From NCBI RefSeq assembly GCF_018119395.1, contig NZ_JAGPWD010000022.1, positions 29,710-93,709 of the forward strand: 64,000 bases of DNA, written 5' to 3'. The notes under the pieces were generated by a model. The model was not told the DNA's origin, did no database searches, and saw nothing but the letters and a program-made list of their open reading frames with translations. The stretch comes from Massilia sp. ZL223 (GTDB lineage: Bacteria > Pseudomonadota > Gammaproteobacteria > Burkholderiales > Burkholderiaceae_D). Within the stretch, counting starts at the first letter, position 1; the number at the start of each line of letters is the position of its first letter. Positions 17,476-27,741 of the stretch are shown here, piece after piece. The translations under genes were made by a program, and so were the position numbers.

Positions 17476-20400
17476 TTACTGCTCGACGAACACGGCCGCC
17501 GTACGCGCCGGCACCGTGAAGCTGGCGCTGGCCGGATCGAAGCGCGAGCCCTGCACCACCGCGTCAGCCGATTTGCGCTGCAGCTTGTGCAGCGACAGGC
17601 GGGCGCCGCGCAGTTCCGGGATGGCGATGGTCTTGGCCGCCTTGTCCACGTTGAACAGCACCACCACGCTGCGGTACTGGGCCTCCGGGTAGCGGCTCGG
17701 CTGGTCGCCCGCGATGCGCATCGCCACCAGGCCAGGCACCTGGTCCGGACCCGTATTCAGGAAAGTCAGGCGCTCGCTGACGTCCTGGGCGCTGCGCAGG
17801 CGGAACAGGCTGCTGTCCTTGCGGATCGCCAGGAATTCCTCAAACACCGCCTTGGCCGACTGGATCGCGCCGCTGTCCGGCTTGATCAGCGGATTGGCCA
17901 GGATAGGCTGCATCACCCACCAGTTGTCGCGGTTGACGCCCGCCATCGGCAGGCCCACGCCGAAGTTGTTCGACGCGTAGCTGTAGTCCAGGCGGTTGAA
18001 CCAGTCGCCGGCGTTATAGCTGTCGCGGTCGAGCGACTTGGAACGCAGGATTTCCTGGCCCGCGTGGATGAAAGGCACGCCCTGCGACAGCAGCACGATG
18101 GCCGCGCCCAGGTTCTGCACCCGCACCCGGTCCGCCACGCTGGTGTTCTGCGGGAGGCGGAAGGCGTTGATGTCGAACAGGGTCTGGTTGTCGTGGGCTT
18201 CGATGTAGTTGATGGTCTCGCTGGGCGCGGCCGCGAAGCCCGCCTGCTGGCCGAAGTAGTCGATCTGGGCATTGCTGCGCAGCGAACCGAAACGGTCGAC
18301 GAAGCGGTAGTCGCGCAGGGTGCCGGACAGGCCGACGCGCACCAGGTCGGCCAGGCGCAGCGCATCGTCCTTCGACTGGCTGGCCCAGGCGTTCGGGTCA
18401 TACCACGCGCCGTTGATGAAGCCCTGCTGGCTCACCAGGTTGCCGCCGCCGTCGCAACAGCCGCCGCCGCGCACCGCGTCGCGCAGGCGGTCGTTGAAGG
18501 AACCGATGCCGCTGCCGAACATATTGGCCTGGCGCGCCTGCACGAAGCGCGCGTCGTTGCCGACCGTGCCGAAGTTCCAGGCTTCGCCGTACAGGTAGAT
18601 CTCGCGGCCGGCGGAGCGGTTCACCTCGGCCTGCAGGCGCTTCATCAGGTCCAGCGGCGCGAAGCCCATGATGTCGAAGCGGAAGCTGTCGACCTGGTAG
18701 TGCTTCGCCCACAGGGACACCGAGTCGATCATCAGCTTGCCCATCATCGCGTGCTCGGCGGCGGTGTCGGCGCAGCAGCTGTCGTTCAGGATCGAGCCGC
18801 TGTTGTTGAGGCGGTAGTAATAGGCCGGGACGATCTTGTCCAGCACCGATGTCGGGCCCTGCTGCGAGCCGCTGGTGTGGTTGAAGACCACGTCCATGGT
18901 CACGCGCAGGCCGGTTTCATGCAGGGCCTGGACCATGGAACGGAACTCGCGCACGCGGGCCGCGCCGTCGTTGGCATCGGTGGCGTAGCTGCCGTCCGGG
19001 GCGTTGTAGTGGACCGGGTCGTAGCCCCAGTTGAAGCAGTCGCTGTCGCGCACCGCGTCCACCGCCGCCTGCTGGCTCTCGGAGTCCGGCGCCGCGTTCG
19101 GGATGGCCGGGCTGACGCAGCCGGTTTCGTCGACGCTGGCGATGTCGAACACCGGCAGCAGGTGCACGTGGCTCAGGCCCGCCTTCTGCAGCGATTTCAG
19201 GTGGCGCATGCCGTTCGAGTCGCGGTCGGCGAAGGCCAGGTACTTGCCGCGGTGGCCGGCGGGCACGGTGGCATCAACAGCGCTGAAGTCGCGCACATGC
19301 AGCTCGTACAGCGAGATGTCGGCCGGATGCGCGAGCTTGGGGCTGCGCTGGTCGTCCCAGCCGGCCGGCTTGAGCGCGGCGCTGTCCAGGTTGCCGACGA
19401 AACTGCGGCGGCCGTTGGCGTTGAGGCTGACCGAATACGGGTCGGTCACGGTATTCGTCACCACCGCATTGTTCGCCCAGCGCGACAGCACCTTGACCGT
19501 GTAGGTGTACCAGGCGCGGTTGGTCCAGTCGGCGTTCGGGGCGGTATAGGTCCACAGGCCGCTGGCGGCGTCGCGCCGCATCGCCACCTGGGTGGCGGCG
19601 GGAGCGGACGCATCCGCATAGATGTCGAGGCTGACGGAGCGCGCGGTCGGCGCCCAGACGCGGAAGGTCGGCACGCCGGCGCGGTCGAAGGTGAGGCCCA
19701 GCTGGGCGTTCATGGCCTTGGCCGCAAAGACCTCGTCGAGCATGCCGGCGTTCTGCAGCGAGGTCACCTGCACCAGGCGGCCGTCGGCGCCGAACTGGGC
19801 GATCGCGAACTGGGCGCTGGCCAAACCTGCAGCCTGGGCGGCGTCCGCGTCCGACAGGGCCAGGCCGGTGGCGCCGGCGAGGTGCGGGAATTTCTGGCGC
19901 ACGGATTCGGGGAGGCTCGCCGGCTGGAGCGCGAAGGTGCCGTCGGCGCCGGTGACGCCCTCGATGCCGGAGCCCAGGCCCCCTTCGCGCGCGTAATACA
20001 GGCGGTAGCTGCCGCTGGACGGCACGCCCGGCCAGGCCAGGTGGCGCGCGGACAGCCAGTGGGCGCTGGCGCTGGACAGGTTGCCGAAGCTGATCGCCGG
20101 CGGCGAGTTGTAGATCGTGCAGTCGCCTTCCAGCAGCCAGATCTCCTGGCCTTTCTGCCAGACGTCGGCGTTCAGGGCCGCGCCCTGGTCATTGCCGCAG
20201 TTCTTGGTGCCGTTGCCGTCCGTGACCAGGAACCAGAACGCGCTCTTGCCCGCGGCCAGCGGGATGTCGACGTAGCCGCCGAAGCCGTCCGTTTTCGTGA
20301 ACATGAAGCGGGTGGTGATCCAGGCCGTGCTCGGGTTTTGCGGGCCGTCCCAGGAGTACACGCCCCACTCGGCGGTATCGTTCTGGACGCGGCGGAAGTG

Positions 20401-20589
20401 GACGCGGATGCTGCCGGGCGCCAGCGCTTCGCTGCTTGCTGCCGCGGTGGTGCCGGCCAGGCTGCGGTTGGCGGACATGCCGGACACGGCGGGATCCTCT
20501 CCTCCCCCGCACCCGGCCAGCAGGCCGCCTGCGGCGAGCACAGCGGCAAGCACTCGCAGCCGTGAAGTGAAACTACGTGCATCGAACAT
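17476..20589 (-). CDS. pulA: Lipoprotein pullulanase-type alpha-1,6-glucosidase
   Basis: A 1037-residue GH13 debranching enzyme. A lipoprotein signal has lipobox LLAGC (Cys27). A CBM41-like starch-binding domain (about 50-165), an N2-type domain, a CBM48 region (about 285-380) and the catalytic barrel follow. The four GH13 regions are visible: [15 protein letters not shown] (nucleophile Asp, about 636), GEAW (acid Glu, about 667) and EAHDNQTL (Asp, about 799). It cleaves alpha-1,6 links in pullulan, starch or glycogen, probably at the cell surface. No maltodextrin genes adjoin it. The upstream gap (20590-20740) holds an imperfect CTAGCGTTAG palindrome at 20684-20693 that might be a LacI-family operator (weak). 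Confidence 0.93.
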   Translation of the reverse strand: MFDARSFTSRLRVLAAVLAAGGLLAGCGGGEDPAVSGMSANRSLAGTTAAASSEALAPGSIRVHFRRVQNDTAEWGVYSWDGPQNPSTAWITTRFMFTKTDGFGGYVDIPLAAGKSAFWFLVTDGNGTKNCGNDQGAALNADVWQKGQEIWLLEGDCTIYNSPPAISFGNLSSASAHWLSARHLAWPGVPSSGSYRLYYAREGGLGSGIEGVTGADGTFALQPASLPESVRQKFPHLAGATGLALSDADAAQAAGLASAQFAIAQFGADGRLVQVTSLQNAGMLDEVFAAKAMNAQLGLTFDRAGVPTFRVWAPTARSVSLDIYADASAPAATQVAMRRDAASGLWTYTAPNADWTNRAWYTYTVKVLSRWANNAVVTNTVTDPYSVSLNANGRRSFVGNLDSAALKPAGWDDQRSPKLAHPADISLYELHVRDFSAVDATVPAGHRGKYLAFADRDSNGMRHLKSLQKAGLSHVHLLPVFDIASVDETGCVSPAIPNAAPDSESQQAAVDAVRDSDCFNWGYDPVHYNAPDGSYATDANDGAARVREFRSMVQALHETGLRVTMDVVFNHTSGSQQGPTSVLDKIVPAYYYRLNNSGSILNDSCCADTAAEHAMMGKLMIDSVSLWAKHYQVDSFRFDIMGFAPLDLMKRLQAEVNRSAGREIYLYGEAWNFGTVGNDARFVQARQANMFGSGIGSFNDRLRDAVRGGGCCDGGGNLVSQQGFINGAWYDPNAWASQSKDDALRLADLVRVGLSGTLRDYRFVDRFGSLRSNAQIDYFGQQAGFAAAPSETINYIEAHDNQTLFDINAFRLPQNTSVADRVRVQNLGAAIVLLSQGVPFIHAGQEILRSKSLDRDSYNAGDWFNRLDYSYASNNFGVGLPMAGVNRDNWWVMQPILANPLIKPDSGAIQSAKAVFEEFLAIRKDSSLFRLRSAQDVSERLTFLNTGPDQVPGLVAMRIAGDQPSRYPEAQYRSVVVLFNVDKAAKTIAIPELRGARLSLHKLQRKSADAVVQGSRFDPASASFTVPARTAAVFVEQ

Positions 20590-20740
20590 TGTGTCTCCTC
20601 TGTATTTTTGTCTGCGCTGCCTTCATAGCGAGGCTTCAGTACCGGCGGCAGCGGTGGCCAGCGGTCACTGTGTAATATTACTACTAGCGTTAGCAAAAAT
20701 GTAAAGAAGTATGCACGCTGCGGCGATTGCGCGACAGGCG

Positions 20741-20772
20741 AAAAAAAAGCGGAGCATGCGCTCCGCTTTTTC
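20741..20772 (-). terminator. Terminator of the phosphate-transport genes
   Basis: An 8-bp GC stem (20748-20755 with 20760-20767) is flanked by an A-run and a T-run, 20 bases after the PiT stop. On the minus strand the U-tract follows the hairpin. Confidence 0.85.
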
Positions 20773-20791
20773 GTACCGGACCAGCCGGGAA

Positions 20792-21802
<1,011 letters not shown>

Positions 21803-21826
21803 AGTTATTCTTGTTCTGTGGCCGCG

Positions 21827-22453
21827 TTACGCGTTCTCGACAATGATGCCTTCGATGATGTTGGCGACATCTTCGCAACGGTCGGTGACGGTTTCGAGGA
21901 TCTCGTAGATGGCTTTCATCTTGATCAGGTTGCGCACGTCCGGCTCGTCGCGGAACAGCTTGGACATGGCGGCGCGCATCACGTGGTCGGCGTCGGACTC
22001 GAAGCGGTCGATCTCTTCGCAGATGGCGACGATCTTCTGGGCGTTGCCCATGTCGTGCAGCAGGGCGACAGCGTCCTGCACCTTCAGGCAAGCCGACAGG
22101 CACAGCTCGGCCAGGCGCTTGGCTTCCGGGGTCACCGCATGCAGGTCGTACAGCGAGATGGTCTGGGCCGCGTCTTCCATCATGTCGAGGATGTCGTCCA
22201 TGCGGGTGATCAGCTTGTGGATGTCGTCGCGGTCGAGCGGGGTGATGAAGGTCTTGTGCAGCAGGTCGACGCAGGCGTAGGTGATCTTGTCAGCCTGTTT
22301 TTCGATGCTCTCCACAGCGTGGGTGCGGTTTTCCAGGTCGTCGAAATTGGTCATCAGGCCAACCATTTCCTGCGCACCCTTCACGCACAATGCGGCGTGC
22401 TGGTTGAACAGATCAAAAAACTTGCCCTCCTGGGGCATCAGGCGTCCAAACAT
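21827..22453 (-). CDS. DUF47 (PhoU-like) phosphate transport accessory protein
   Basis: A 208-residue, all-helical protein of the PhoU-related DUF47 family (MFGRLMPQEGKFFDLFNQHA opening, DRDDIHKLITRMDDILDMMEDA motif). Genes of this family sit immediately before PiT transporters in most bacteria, and mutants elsewhere show altered phosphate uptake. No membrane segment or catalytic residue is visible. The 74-base gap to dnaB upstream may contain its own promoter. Confidence 0.93.
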   Translation of the reverse strand: MFGRLMPQEGKFFDLFNQHAALCVKGAQEMVGLMTNFDDLENRTHAVESIEKQADKITYACVDLLHKTFITPLDRDDIHKLITRMDDILDMMEDAAQTISLYDLHAVTPEAKRLAELCLSACLKVQDAVALLHDMGNAQKIVAICEEIDRFESDADHVMRAAMSKLFRDEPDVRNLIKMKAIYEILETVTDRCEDVANIIEGIIVENA

Positions 22454-22527
22454 ATTGTTCTCCGTTGTGAATCTCTTGGGACTTCGAAACCGCTGGACCG
22501 GTCGGCAGCGGCAAAGTATTCGACGGC

Positions 22528-23925
22528 TTAATCGCCCTGGTAGATGGCGAGGTTACCGCTGTAATTGCCAAACTTGGTGTACTGGCCGATCCAGGTCAGG
22601 CGAATCGCGCCGATAGGACCGTTACGCTGCTTGCCGATAATGATCTCGGCGGTTCCTTTGTCGGGCGAGTCCGGGTTGTAGACCTCGTCGCGATACAGGA
22701 AGATGATCACGTCCGCATCCTGTTCGATAGCGCCGGATTCGCGCAAGTCGGACATGACGGGACGTTTGTTGGGGCGTTGTTCCAGCGAGCGGTTCAGCTG
22801 GGACAGCGCGATGACCGGGCAATGCAATTCCTTGGCCAGGCCCTTGAGCGAACGCGAAATCTCCGAGATCTCGGAGGCGCGGTTGTCGCCCGGCTGGCTG
22901 CCCTGCATCAGCTGCAGGTAGTCGACGATGATGAGGCCCAGTTTGCCGCATTGGCGGGCCAGGCGGCGCGCGCGTGCGCGCATCTCGATCGGGTTCAGCG
23001 CCGGCGTCTCGTCGATGTAGAGCTGGGCGTCGTTCATCTTCTGGATGGCGTGCGTCAGGCGGGGCCAGTCCTCGTCGTTCAGGCGGCCGGTACGCAGGCG
23101 GTGCTGGTCGAGCTGGCCGACCGAGCCCAGCATACGCATGGCCAGCTGGGCGCCGCCCATTTCCATGGAAAACACGGCGACAGGCAGGCCCGCTTCGATG
23201 GCGACGTTCTCGCCGATGTTGACCGAGAACGCGGTCTTGCCCATCGACGGACGGCCGGCCACGATGACCAGGTCGCCCGGCTGCAGGCCGGAAGTCATGC
23301 GGTCGAGGTCGATGAAGCCGGTCGGCACGCCGGTGATCTCGCCCTGGTTCTCGCGCGAATACAGTTCGTCGATGCGCTCCACCACCTGGGTCAGCAGCGG
23401 CTGCACCGCGGTCCAGCCCTGGGCGCCGCGGGCGCCCTGCTCCGCGATCGCGAAGATCTTGGACTCGGCCTCGTCGAGCATCTGCTTGACTTCCTTGCCT
23501 TGCGGATTGAAGGCATTGCCGGAGATCTCGTCGGCGACGGTGATGAGCTTGCGCAGGATGCCGCGGTCGCGCACGATCTCGGCGTAGCGGCGGATGTTGG
23601 CCGCCGACGGCGTGTTCTGCGCCATCGCGTTCAGGTATTGCAGTCCGCCCACTTCCTCGGCCTTGCCGAGCTGGTTGCAGGCCTCGTAGACCGTGATCAC
23701 GTCCGCCGGCTTGCCCGAGTTGATCAGGCGGATCATCTGTTCGAAGATGATGCGGTGGTCGTAGCGGTAGAAGTCGTCCGCATGCATGAAATCGGCAATG
23801 CGGTCCCAGGCCGCGTTATCGCGCAGCAGGCCGCCGATGACGGACTGTTCTGCTTCGATGGAGTGCGGCGGGATGCGCAGGGATTCGATTTGCGGATCGG
23901 CGGGTGCGGAATTCATGGGCGGCAT
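22528..23925 (-). CDS. dnaB: Replicative DNA helicase DnaB
   Basis: The chromosomal replicative helicase, about 465 residues (E. coli 471). The N-terminal domain has the PPHSIEAEQSVIGGLL motif. The RecA-like domain has Walker A GRPSMGKTAF (about residue 225) and MEMGGAQLAMRML. It also has Walker B LIIVDYLQLM and SQLNRSLEQRPNKRP. GGAG eight bases ahead favours the ATG at 23925. The ATG nine bases later (23916, MNSAPADPQ) matches the usual family N-terminus and may be the true start. It follows the rplI operon in the same direction, separated by a terminator. Confidence 0.97.
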   Translation of the reverse strand: MPPMNSAPADPQIESLRIPPHSIEAEQSVIGGLLRDNAAWDRIADFMHADDFYRYDHRIIFEQMIRLINSGKPADVITVYEACNQLGKAEEVGGLQYLNAMAQNTPSAANIRRYAEIVRDRGILRKLITVADEISGNAFNPQGKEVKQMLDEAESKIFAIAEQGARGAQGWTAVQPLLTQVVERIDELYSRENQGEITGVPTGFIDLDRMTSGLQPGDLVIVAGRPSMGKTAFSVNIGENVAIEAGLPVAVFSMEMGGAQLAMRMLGSVGQLDQHRLRTGRLNDEDWPRLTHAIQKMNDAQLYIDETPALNPIEMRARARRLARQCGKLGLIIVDYLQLMQGSQPGDNRASEISEISRSLKGLAKELHCPVIALSQLNRSLEQRPNKRPVMSDLRESGAIEQDADVIIFLYRDEVYNPDSPDKGTAEIIIGKQRNGPIGAIRLTWIGQYTKFGNYSGNLAIYQGD

Positions 23926-23973
23926 TATACCTGCTCCGGTCACGCGGCTGAAATAATTGGTGAATCTTGCCAA

Positions 23974-24006
23974 TAAAAAAAGCCGGGCGAACCCGGCTTT
24001 TTTCTT
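23974..24006 (-). terminator. Terminator after rplI
   Basis: A 6-bp GC stem (23982-23987 with 23992-23997) between A- and T-runs, 15 bases downstream of the L9 stop on the minus strand. It separates the ribosomal protein operon from dnaB. Confidence 0.88.
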
Positions 24007-24021
24007 TTATACAACAACAGC

Positions 24022-24474
24022 TTAGGCTGCTTCGCCCACGACGGCGATGGTGATCTCCGAGACCACATCGGTGTGCAGGGCGACGGCCACCGGGAATTCG
24101 CCGGTGGTCTTCAGCGGGCCGGTCGGCAGGCGAACCTGCGACTTCTCGACCGGGAAGCCTTGCTTGCTCAGAGCTTCGGCGATGTCGAAGTTGGTGACCG
24201 AACCGAACAGACGGCCGTCCACGCCCGCCTTCTGGGCGATGGTGACGGTCATGCCGCTCAGCTTGTCGCCTTGCGCCTGGGCAGCAGCCAGCTTTTCAGC
24301 GGCGGCTTTTTCCAGTTCGGCGCGCTTGGCTTCGAACTCGGCCACAGCCGACTGGGTCGCGCGGCGTGCCATCTTTTGCGGGATCAGGAAGTTACGTGCG
24401 TAACCGTCCTTGACTTTGACGACGTCGCCCAGGTTGCCGACGTTGACTACTTTTTCCAACAGAATAACTTGCAT
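24022..24474 (-). CDS. rplI: 50S ribosomal protein L9
   Basis: A 150-residue protein with the L9 N-terminal signature [19 protein letters not shown] and [14 protein letters not shown] long connecting helix (about 40-75) and the C-terminal domain follow (full length, E. coli 149). It binds 23S rRNA at the base of the L1 stalk. Last gene of the rpsF-priB-rpsR-rplI operon. Confidence 0.98.
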   Translation of the reverse strand: MQVILLEKVVNVGNLGDVVKVKDGYARNFLIPQKMARRATQSAVAEFEAKRAELEKAAAEKLAAAQAQGDKLSGMTVTIAQKAGVDGRLFGSVTNFDIAEALSKQGFPVEKSQVRLPTGPLKTTGEFPVAVALHTDVVSEITIAVVGEAA

Positions 24475-24512
24475 GTTTTATCTCCAGGATATCTGACTGT
24501 CGTGGCCGACGA

Positions 24513-24803
24513 TTAGGCGTTGTGCAGGTCGGTGTACGGCAGCAGCGCGAGGTAGCGTGCGCGCTTGATCGCGGTGTCGACCTGGCGCTGGTAGTGCGCC
24601 TTGGTGCCGGTCAGGCGTGCCGGCATGATCTTGCCGTTTTCCTGGACGAAGTCCTTCAGGGTGTCGACGTCCTTGTAGTCCACCTGTTCCACGCCGGCGG
24701 CGGTGAAGCGGCAGAACTTCTTGCGCTTGAACAGCGGGTTCTGCTGTTTGCGCTTGAGTTTTTCTTTAGCTTTGTTTTTGTCGAACTTTTTACCGAATGC
24801 CAT
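24513..24803 (-). CDS. rpsR: 30S ribosomal protein S18
   Basis: A 96-residue S18. The core ([38 protein letters not shown], [13 protein letters not shown]) is typical. A Lys-rich N-terminal extension ([17 protein letters not shown]) makes it about 20 residues longer than in E. coli, as is common in Burkholderiales. It sits 30 bases after priB. Confidence 0.98.
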   Translation of the reverse strand: MAFGKKFDKNKAKEKLKRKQQNPLFKRKKFCRFTAAGVEQVDYKDVDTLKDFVQENGKIMPARLTGTKAHYQRQVDTAIKRARYLALLPYTDLHNA

Positions 24804-24833
24804 TTTGAGGCTCCTGTATCTATCTAGTGCCGC

Positions 24834-25124
24834 TTAGGCGGCTTGAAAATCAATGATGTGAAACACCAGGGCTTTGCTGTTGCGGTTTTTCTTTGCGAGG
24901 AATCCGCTGAAACGGTAGCTGGCGCCGAGTTCCGCGCTGCCGAACCTGCCCGAGATCTCACCCGCGGCGAAGGCGGGGATCTCGAACTCGACCTGCCTTG
25001 CGACGCCGGCCTCTTCCTGCTGCCCACTGTGCATCAGGATGGCGGACACGATGGGTACGCCGGCCGGGGTGTAGCGCAGGACATCACGCTCGGCGATGGT
25101 CGCTTCGAGCTCGAGCTGGTTCAC
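24834..25124 (-). CDS. priB: Primosomal replication protein N (PriB)
   Basis: A 96-residue single OB-fold protein related to SSB (NQLELEATIAERDVLRYTPAGVPI, FLAKKNRNSKALVFHIIDFQ). PriB helps restart stalled replication forks with PriA and DnaT. It starts with GTG at 25124, with a GGAG motif upstream, 34 bases after rpsF. Its position between S6 and S18 is conserved in beta- and gammaproteobacteria. Confidence 0.95.
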   Translation of the reverse strand: MNQLELEATIAERDVLRYTPAGVPIVSAILMHSGQQEEAGVARQVEFEIPAFAAGEISGRFGSAELGASYRFSGFLAKKNRNSKALVFHIIDFQAA

Positions 25125-25158
25125 TAATTCCGTTTACTACGAATTCCTGGAGAAAAAC

Positions 25159-25545
25159 TTAGGCAGCTGCGGCCGGGGCAGCGGCTGCTGCTTCTGCGCG
25201 GTGGCTCTTGGCTGCGTCTTCGCGCTGGACCGACTTCATCATCGGCGACGGTGCGGTTTCAGCTTTCTTCATCTTAACGGTCAGATGACGCAGGACAGCA
25301 TCATTGAATTTGAATGCGGTTTCCAGCTCGACCAGGGTCTCGTTGTCGCACTCGATGTTCATGCAGATGTAGTGAGCCTTCGGCAGCTTCTGGATCTGGT
25401 AAGCCATCTGGCGACGGCCCCAGTCTTCCACGCGATGGATGTTACCGCCGCGGCTGGTCACCGTGGTCTTGTAACGCTCGATCATCGCCGGAACTTGTTC
25501 GCTCTGGTCCGGGTGGACGATAAAAACGATTTCATAATGACGCAT
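25159..25545 (-). CDS. rpsF: 30S ribosomal protein S6
   Basis: A 128-residue S6 ([48 protein letters not shown]). The Ala-rich C-terminal tail ([12 protein letters not shown]) replaces the Glu-tail of E. coli S6. The start is at 25545, preceded by AAGGAG seven bases upstream. An in-frame ATG at 25581 is rejected. First gene of the operon; its promoter should lie within 25546-25640. Confidence 0.98.
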   Translation of the reverse strand: MRHYEIVFIVHPDQSEQVPAMIERYKTTVTSRGGNIHRVEDWGRRQMAYQIQKLPKAHYICMNIECDNETLVELETAFKFNDAVLRHLTVKMKKAETAPSPMMKSVQREDAAKSHRAEAAAAAPAAAA

Positions 25546-25824
25546 GCAACACTCCTTGAGGACGTTTAAACAAATGCCCACCTCGGCGTCAAGACGAGTG
25601 TGGGAAGGGAAAGCCTGCTATGGTAACACGTGCACAAGCCGCAGGCAACCGGTCGGTCCCGGATGCCTTCGCTTTTCCCACGCCCGTGCGAAAAGATGGC
25701 TGCTGCATAATATGCAAGAATGTGAATTCTCACATCATTTTTGTTTCATGTGCGGTGCTAGCATGTCCTGGCTGAACACAAGTTCAGCCTAAGAAACGAC
25801 ATGTCGCACACACCTGGAGACAAT

Positions 25825-26040
25825 ATGAAACTGAAGAAACTGTACGTTGCAGTATTGGCGATCACGGTATCCGCAGCGGCCTACGCCTGGCCCTCGAGCA
25901 CCTGGACCCGGGTTTATTATTCGGACTCCACCATGACCACCCAGGTCGGTTCGCAGACCTTCACTTGCCGCGGCTACATGATCACCACCGGCCAGCAGAC
26001 CGCATACTTCGACTACACCGAAGAAGGCTGCGAGTGGTAA
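25825..26040 (+). CDS. Small secreted protein, unknown function
   Basis: A 71-residue protein with a clear Sec signal peptide (hydrophobic 6-18, cleavage after AYA at 21). The mature chain is about 50 residues, aromatic-rich, with two cysteines (48 and 69) that could pair. GGAG at 25816-25819 supports the ATG. It resembles the short exported proteins annotated as DUF6289, but I am not certain. It is monocistronic, between the divergent rpsF operon and lexA. The preceding 25546-25824 gap should hold both promoters. Confidence 0.75.
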   Translation: MKLKKLYVAVLAITVSAAAYAWPSSTWTRVYYSDSTMTTQVGSQTFTCRGYMITTGQQTAYFDYTEEGCEW

Positions 26041-26073
26041 GCTGAGGCTTCGTACCCGGCGGCCAGGGCAGCC

Positions 26074-26125
26074 GGGCGCGCGGGAGCGGTGCGCGTGGAA
26101 AAAACCAACGCGGCCGCTCCCGCCC
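26074..26125 (+). terminator. Probable terminator after the small secreted protein
   Basis: A long imperfect hairpin. The outer stem GGGAGCGG (26082-26089) pairs with CCGCTCCC (26114-26121), and an inner stem closes on a run of A. The downstream sequence is AT-rich but lacks a clean T-run. Confidence 0.5.
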
Positions 26126-26161
26126 TAAAAATATTCCTGTTTTCCCTTGCGTCTTGCGAAA

Positions 26162-26181
26162 TACTGTATAAAAATACAGTC
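26162..26181 (+). promoter_or_regulatory. LexA (SOS) box of lexA
   Basis: CTG (26164-26166), ten AT-only bases, then CAG (26177-26179) form the classic betaproteobacterial/E. coli-type SOS operator. It lies 30 bases before the lexA start, so lexA should repress itself. Confidence 0.92.
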
Positions 26182-26209
26182 TGGTCCTACAACTATCCAG
26201 CCGCACGAC

Positions 26210-26842
26210 ATGCTCAAGCTCACTGCAAGGCAAGAACAGATCCTGAACCTGATCAGGGAAGCGATCGACAACACCGGGTTCCCGCCGACCCGCGCCGAAA
26301 TCGCGGCGGAACTGGGCTTCAAGTCGGCCAACGCCGCCGAGGAGCACCTGCAGGCCCTGGCGCGCAAAGGCGCGATCGAGATTTCGCCGGGCACTTCGCG
26401 CGGAATCCGCCTGGTCGGCGCCAGCGTCGAACAGATCCCCATGCCGCCGCCTGCGCTCATGATGTCCCTGCCCCTGGTCGGCCGCGTGGCCGCCGGTTCG
26501 CCCATCCTGGCCCAGGAACACGTGGAAGCCACCTACAGCGTCGACGCCGCCATGTTCTCGGCGCGGCCGGACTTCCTGCTGAAGGTCAAGGGGTGGTCGA
26601 TGCGCGATGCGGGCATCTGCGACGGCGACTTCCTGGCGGTCAAGAAGATCGACAGCGCCAAGAACGGCCAGATCGTCGTGGCCCGCCTCGGTGAAGAAGT
26701 CACCGTCAAGCGCTACCGCAAGACGGGCGAGACCGTCGAGCTGCTGCCGGAGAATCCGGATTTCAAGGTGATTCGCGTGGAGCCGGGCGACGAGTTCGCG
26801 CTCGAGGGCCTGGCGGTTGGCTTGATGCGTAGCTGGCACTGA
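26210..26842 (+). CDS. lexA: SOS-response repressor LexA
   Basis: A 210-residue repressor-protease. The winged helix domain (1-70: [32 protein letters not shown]) recognises the SOS box found 30 bases upstream. The self-cleavage site Ala95-Gly96 (VGRVAAGSP) is intact, and the catalytic pair is Ser130/Lys167. The serine motif reads VKGWSM, with Trp where E. coli LexA has Met. RecA filaments trigger cleavage and derepress DNA-damage genes. The start at 26210 matches the family N-terminus; an ATG at 26147 lies upstream of the operator and is rejected. Confidence 0.97.
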   Translation: MLKLTARQEQILNLIREAIDNTGFPPTRAEIAAELGFKSANAAEEHLQALARKGAIEISPGTSRGIRLVGASVEQIPMPPPALMMSLPLVGRVAAGSPILAQEHVEATYSVDAAMFSARPDFLLKVKGWSMRDAGICDGDFLAVKKIDSAKNGQIVVARLGEEVTVKRYRKTGETVELLPENPDFKVIRVEPGDEFALEGLAVGLMRSWH

Positions 26843-26871
26843 TCGCGTCGGCTGCGATAACACTGCCCTGC

Positions 26872-26906
26872 AAACTTGGGTCCCGGCGGGGGCCGGGACC
26901 AAGTTT
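26872..26906. repeat. Short REP-like palindrome
   Basis: Arms AAACTTGGGTCCCGGC and its near complement enclose a G-rich centre, 30 bases after the lexA stop. It is a short relative of the palindromes at 109-194 and 54525-54670. It may also act as the terminator of lexA and of the convergent gene. Confidence 0.65.
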
Positions 26907-26952
26907 CCCCGAGCAGCCGGAAACTTAACTCCGGCCCCTTCAGCTCCCCACC

Positions 26953-27654
26953 TTATTTATTCTGCTTGATCATCGCGTTGTGCTCCGACACATACGCCTC
27001 GGTCGCCGCACGCCAGGCCGCGAAGTCCGCGAGGATCAGCTTGGAACTCACCTTCGCTTCCTCCGCCAGGTTCTCGCGCACCCGCTCCAGGTGAGCGTGC
27101 GCCGCATCGGTCTCCTGCTTGTTCATCAGCTTGGCGATATCCGCCGGGATCTTCTTCGACAGCGGCGAGGATGCGTTCAGGTTCGTGACGAACTTGTTGT
27201 AGCAGTTCTGCCAGGTCGCCACCGCGCCGCTGACGCGGTCGATTTCGTCATTCAGCTTCGACATCGCCGGAATGCGCGGCGCCGGGCAGCGGAATTCGCC
27301 CGATTTGAGTTCCGCGCCGTCGTACTCCCTGATCCAGTAATCGATCTCCGTGCGGCGCTTGACGCGCTGGTCCATCACGTCCAGCGAGGCGGCGGCGATC
27401 TTGTTGCCTTTCGCGGCCGCTTTCTTGAACAATTCCCTGGCCTTGGCTTCGTCCACCTGCCCCGCTTCGCCATACCAGTACATCTGGCCGAGCGCCTGCT
27501 GCGCTTCGACATTGCCGGCATTGGCGAGCTTGGTATAGGCCTGGAGGGCTTCGGGATAGGCTTTTTTGGCGAACAGGGCGTGGGCGTCGGCCAGCGGATC
27601 GGCGTGGGCCACGGAGCAGAACAGCAGACTTGCTACGACGAGAAAACGCTTCAT
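26953..27654 (-). CDS. Secreted Sel1-repeat protein with the CPAP/WQxCYN domain (paralog 1)
   Basis: A 233-residue exported protein. It has a signal peptide (1-18, ending AHA), two Sel1/TPR-like repeats (about 20-75: AYTKLANAGNVEAQQALGQMYWYG, ARELFKKAAAKGN) and then a domain shared with the next three genes. That domain's landmarks are FRCPAPRIPAMSK, WQNCYNKFVTNLN, KKIPADIAKLM and AHLERVRENLAEEAK. The two cysteines are conserved in all four. I do not recognise the domain. The Sel1 half is unique to this copy and suggests protein-protein contact. Start at 27654 (MKRFLVV); an ATG 30 bases upstream lacks a signal-peptide fit. Confidence 0.82.
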   Translation of the reverse strand: MKRFLVVASLLFCSVAHADPLADAHALFAKKAYPEALQAYTKLANAGNVEAQQALGQMYWYGEAGQVDEAKARELFKKAAAKGNKIAAASLDVMDQRVKRRTEIDYWIREYDGAELKSGEFRCPAPRIPAMSKLNDEIDRVSGAVATWQNCYNKFVTNLNASSPLSKKIPADIAKLMNKQETDAAHAHLERVRENLAEEAKVSSKLILADFAAWRAATEAYVSEHNAMIKQNK

Positions 27655-27741
27655 GGGACGGTCGAGAGTGAGGGAATGCTGCATGGTAACGCGAATACTC
27701 CCTCAGCCTCAACCGCCCTTACAATCATTTAAGGCCGGCAT

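Noticed and set aside
17587..20565. 992-codon plus-strand frame
   Set aside because: Antisense shadow of pullulanase, whose four GH13 regions are intact on the minus strand.
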